From NCBI GenBank assembly GCA_031291575.1, contig JARLIT010000073.1, positions 32,645-96,644 on the forward strand: DNA of 64,000 bases, written 5' to 3'. The position numbers and the translations under genes are program-made. The DNA is from Ancalomicrobiaceae bacterium (GTDB taxonomy: Bacteria > Pseudomonadota > Alphaproteobacteria > Rhizobiales > Ancalomicrobiaceae). Within the stretch, counting starts at the first letter, position 1. Every line of letters starts with the position of its first letter. Positions 63,918 to 64,000 of the stretch are shown here, piece by piece. The notes beneath the pieces were generated by a model. The model was given only the letters and a program-made list of their open reading frames with translations, was not told the DNA's origin and searched no databases.

Positions 63918-64000
63918 ATGGATTACAATCGGTTAGGACATTCTGGCCTGCGTGTTCCGGCGCTTTCCTTCGGAACGGGCACGTTTGGCGGCGGCAACGA
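63918..64000 (+). CDS. Aldo/keto reductase, N-terminal fragment (runs off window)
   Basis: A gene starting at the ATG at 63918 with GGGAG seven to eight bases upstream. The visible residues MDYNRLGHSGLRVPALSFGTGTFGGGN match the first strand and GxGTFG turn of aldo/keto reductases of the AKR11/12-like group. It diverges from the portal gene and marks the host side of the GTA cluster. It is distinct from the Tas-like reductase at 33 kb. Confidence 0.85.
   Translation, partial: MDYNRLGHSGLRVPALSFGTGTFGGGN

Overview
The window is GC-rich (apart from a few AT-rich intergenic stretches) and looks like the chromosome of an alphaproteobacterium of the order Hyphomicrobiales (Rhizobiales). The evidence is a ccmI-ccmE-ccmF-ccmH cytochrome c maturation operon next to degP and an OmpR-type two-component pair, a PepSY/response regulator/kinase operon resembling rhizobial feuNPQ, and a gene transfer agent (GTA) structural cluster of the Rhodobacter capsulatus type. 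No rRNA, tRNA, CRISPR, integrase or transposase gene was seen.

Layout. 1-4.3 kb (minus): a glycan operon (PLP-dependent sulfur amino acid enzyme, two glycosyltransferases, a GT87-like membrane mannosyltransferase, a truncated NAD-epimerase) behind a leader that can fold into hairpins. 4.7-6.2 kb: a cytochrome b and molybdopterin oxidoreductase pair resembling MsrQ/MsrP in concept. 6.4-8.2 kb: a TetR gene with a clean palindromic operator and a stand-alone FabF. 8.3-10.9 kb: a divergent FAH-family/LacI pair, probably sugar acid catabolism. 11-16.1 kb: a TetR-adaptor-RND efflux operon. 16.4-23.3 kb: a secreted TPR protein, aminopeptidase N and a PAS histidine kinase. 23.4-33.8 kb: a sphinganine-reductase-like SDR, a YgiQ radical SAM protein, two pirins, a ROK regulator, galK-galT and a Tas-like aldo/keto reductase. 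34.1-42.5 kb: kinase, regulator, DegP and the ccm operon. 42.8-47.6 kb: a large helical protein of unknown function, a glycine-zipper lipoprotein and a PepSY-regulator-kinase operon whose regulator may bind GTTCAG direct repeats found at two places.

47.7-63.8 kb (all minus) is the most interesting part. It is a nearly complete GTA particle cluster, from portal to the gp15 TIM-barrel baseplate protein, followed by a DUF2793 tail fibre, a small tail-associated protein and a lysis-like cassette (holin-like protein plus overlapping inner and outer spanin candidates). No terminase precedes the portal gene; an aldo/keto reductase diverges 92 bp away instead. Inside the cluster I see a candidate -1 ribosomal frameshift joining gp10 to gp10.1 through a 10-residue repeat linker, a likely attenuating terminator just after the major capsid gene, dispersed palindromic repeats, and a 382-bp unexplained gap between gp11 and gp12.

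Starts were chosen from Shine-Dalgarno sequences, overlaps with neighbours and family length. All homology calls rest on motif and family recognition by eye; no database search was possible.
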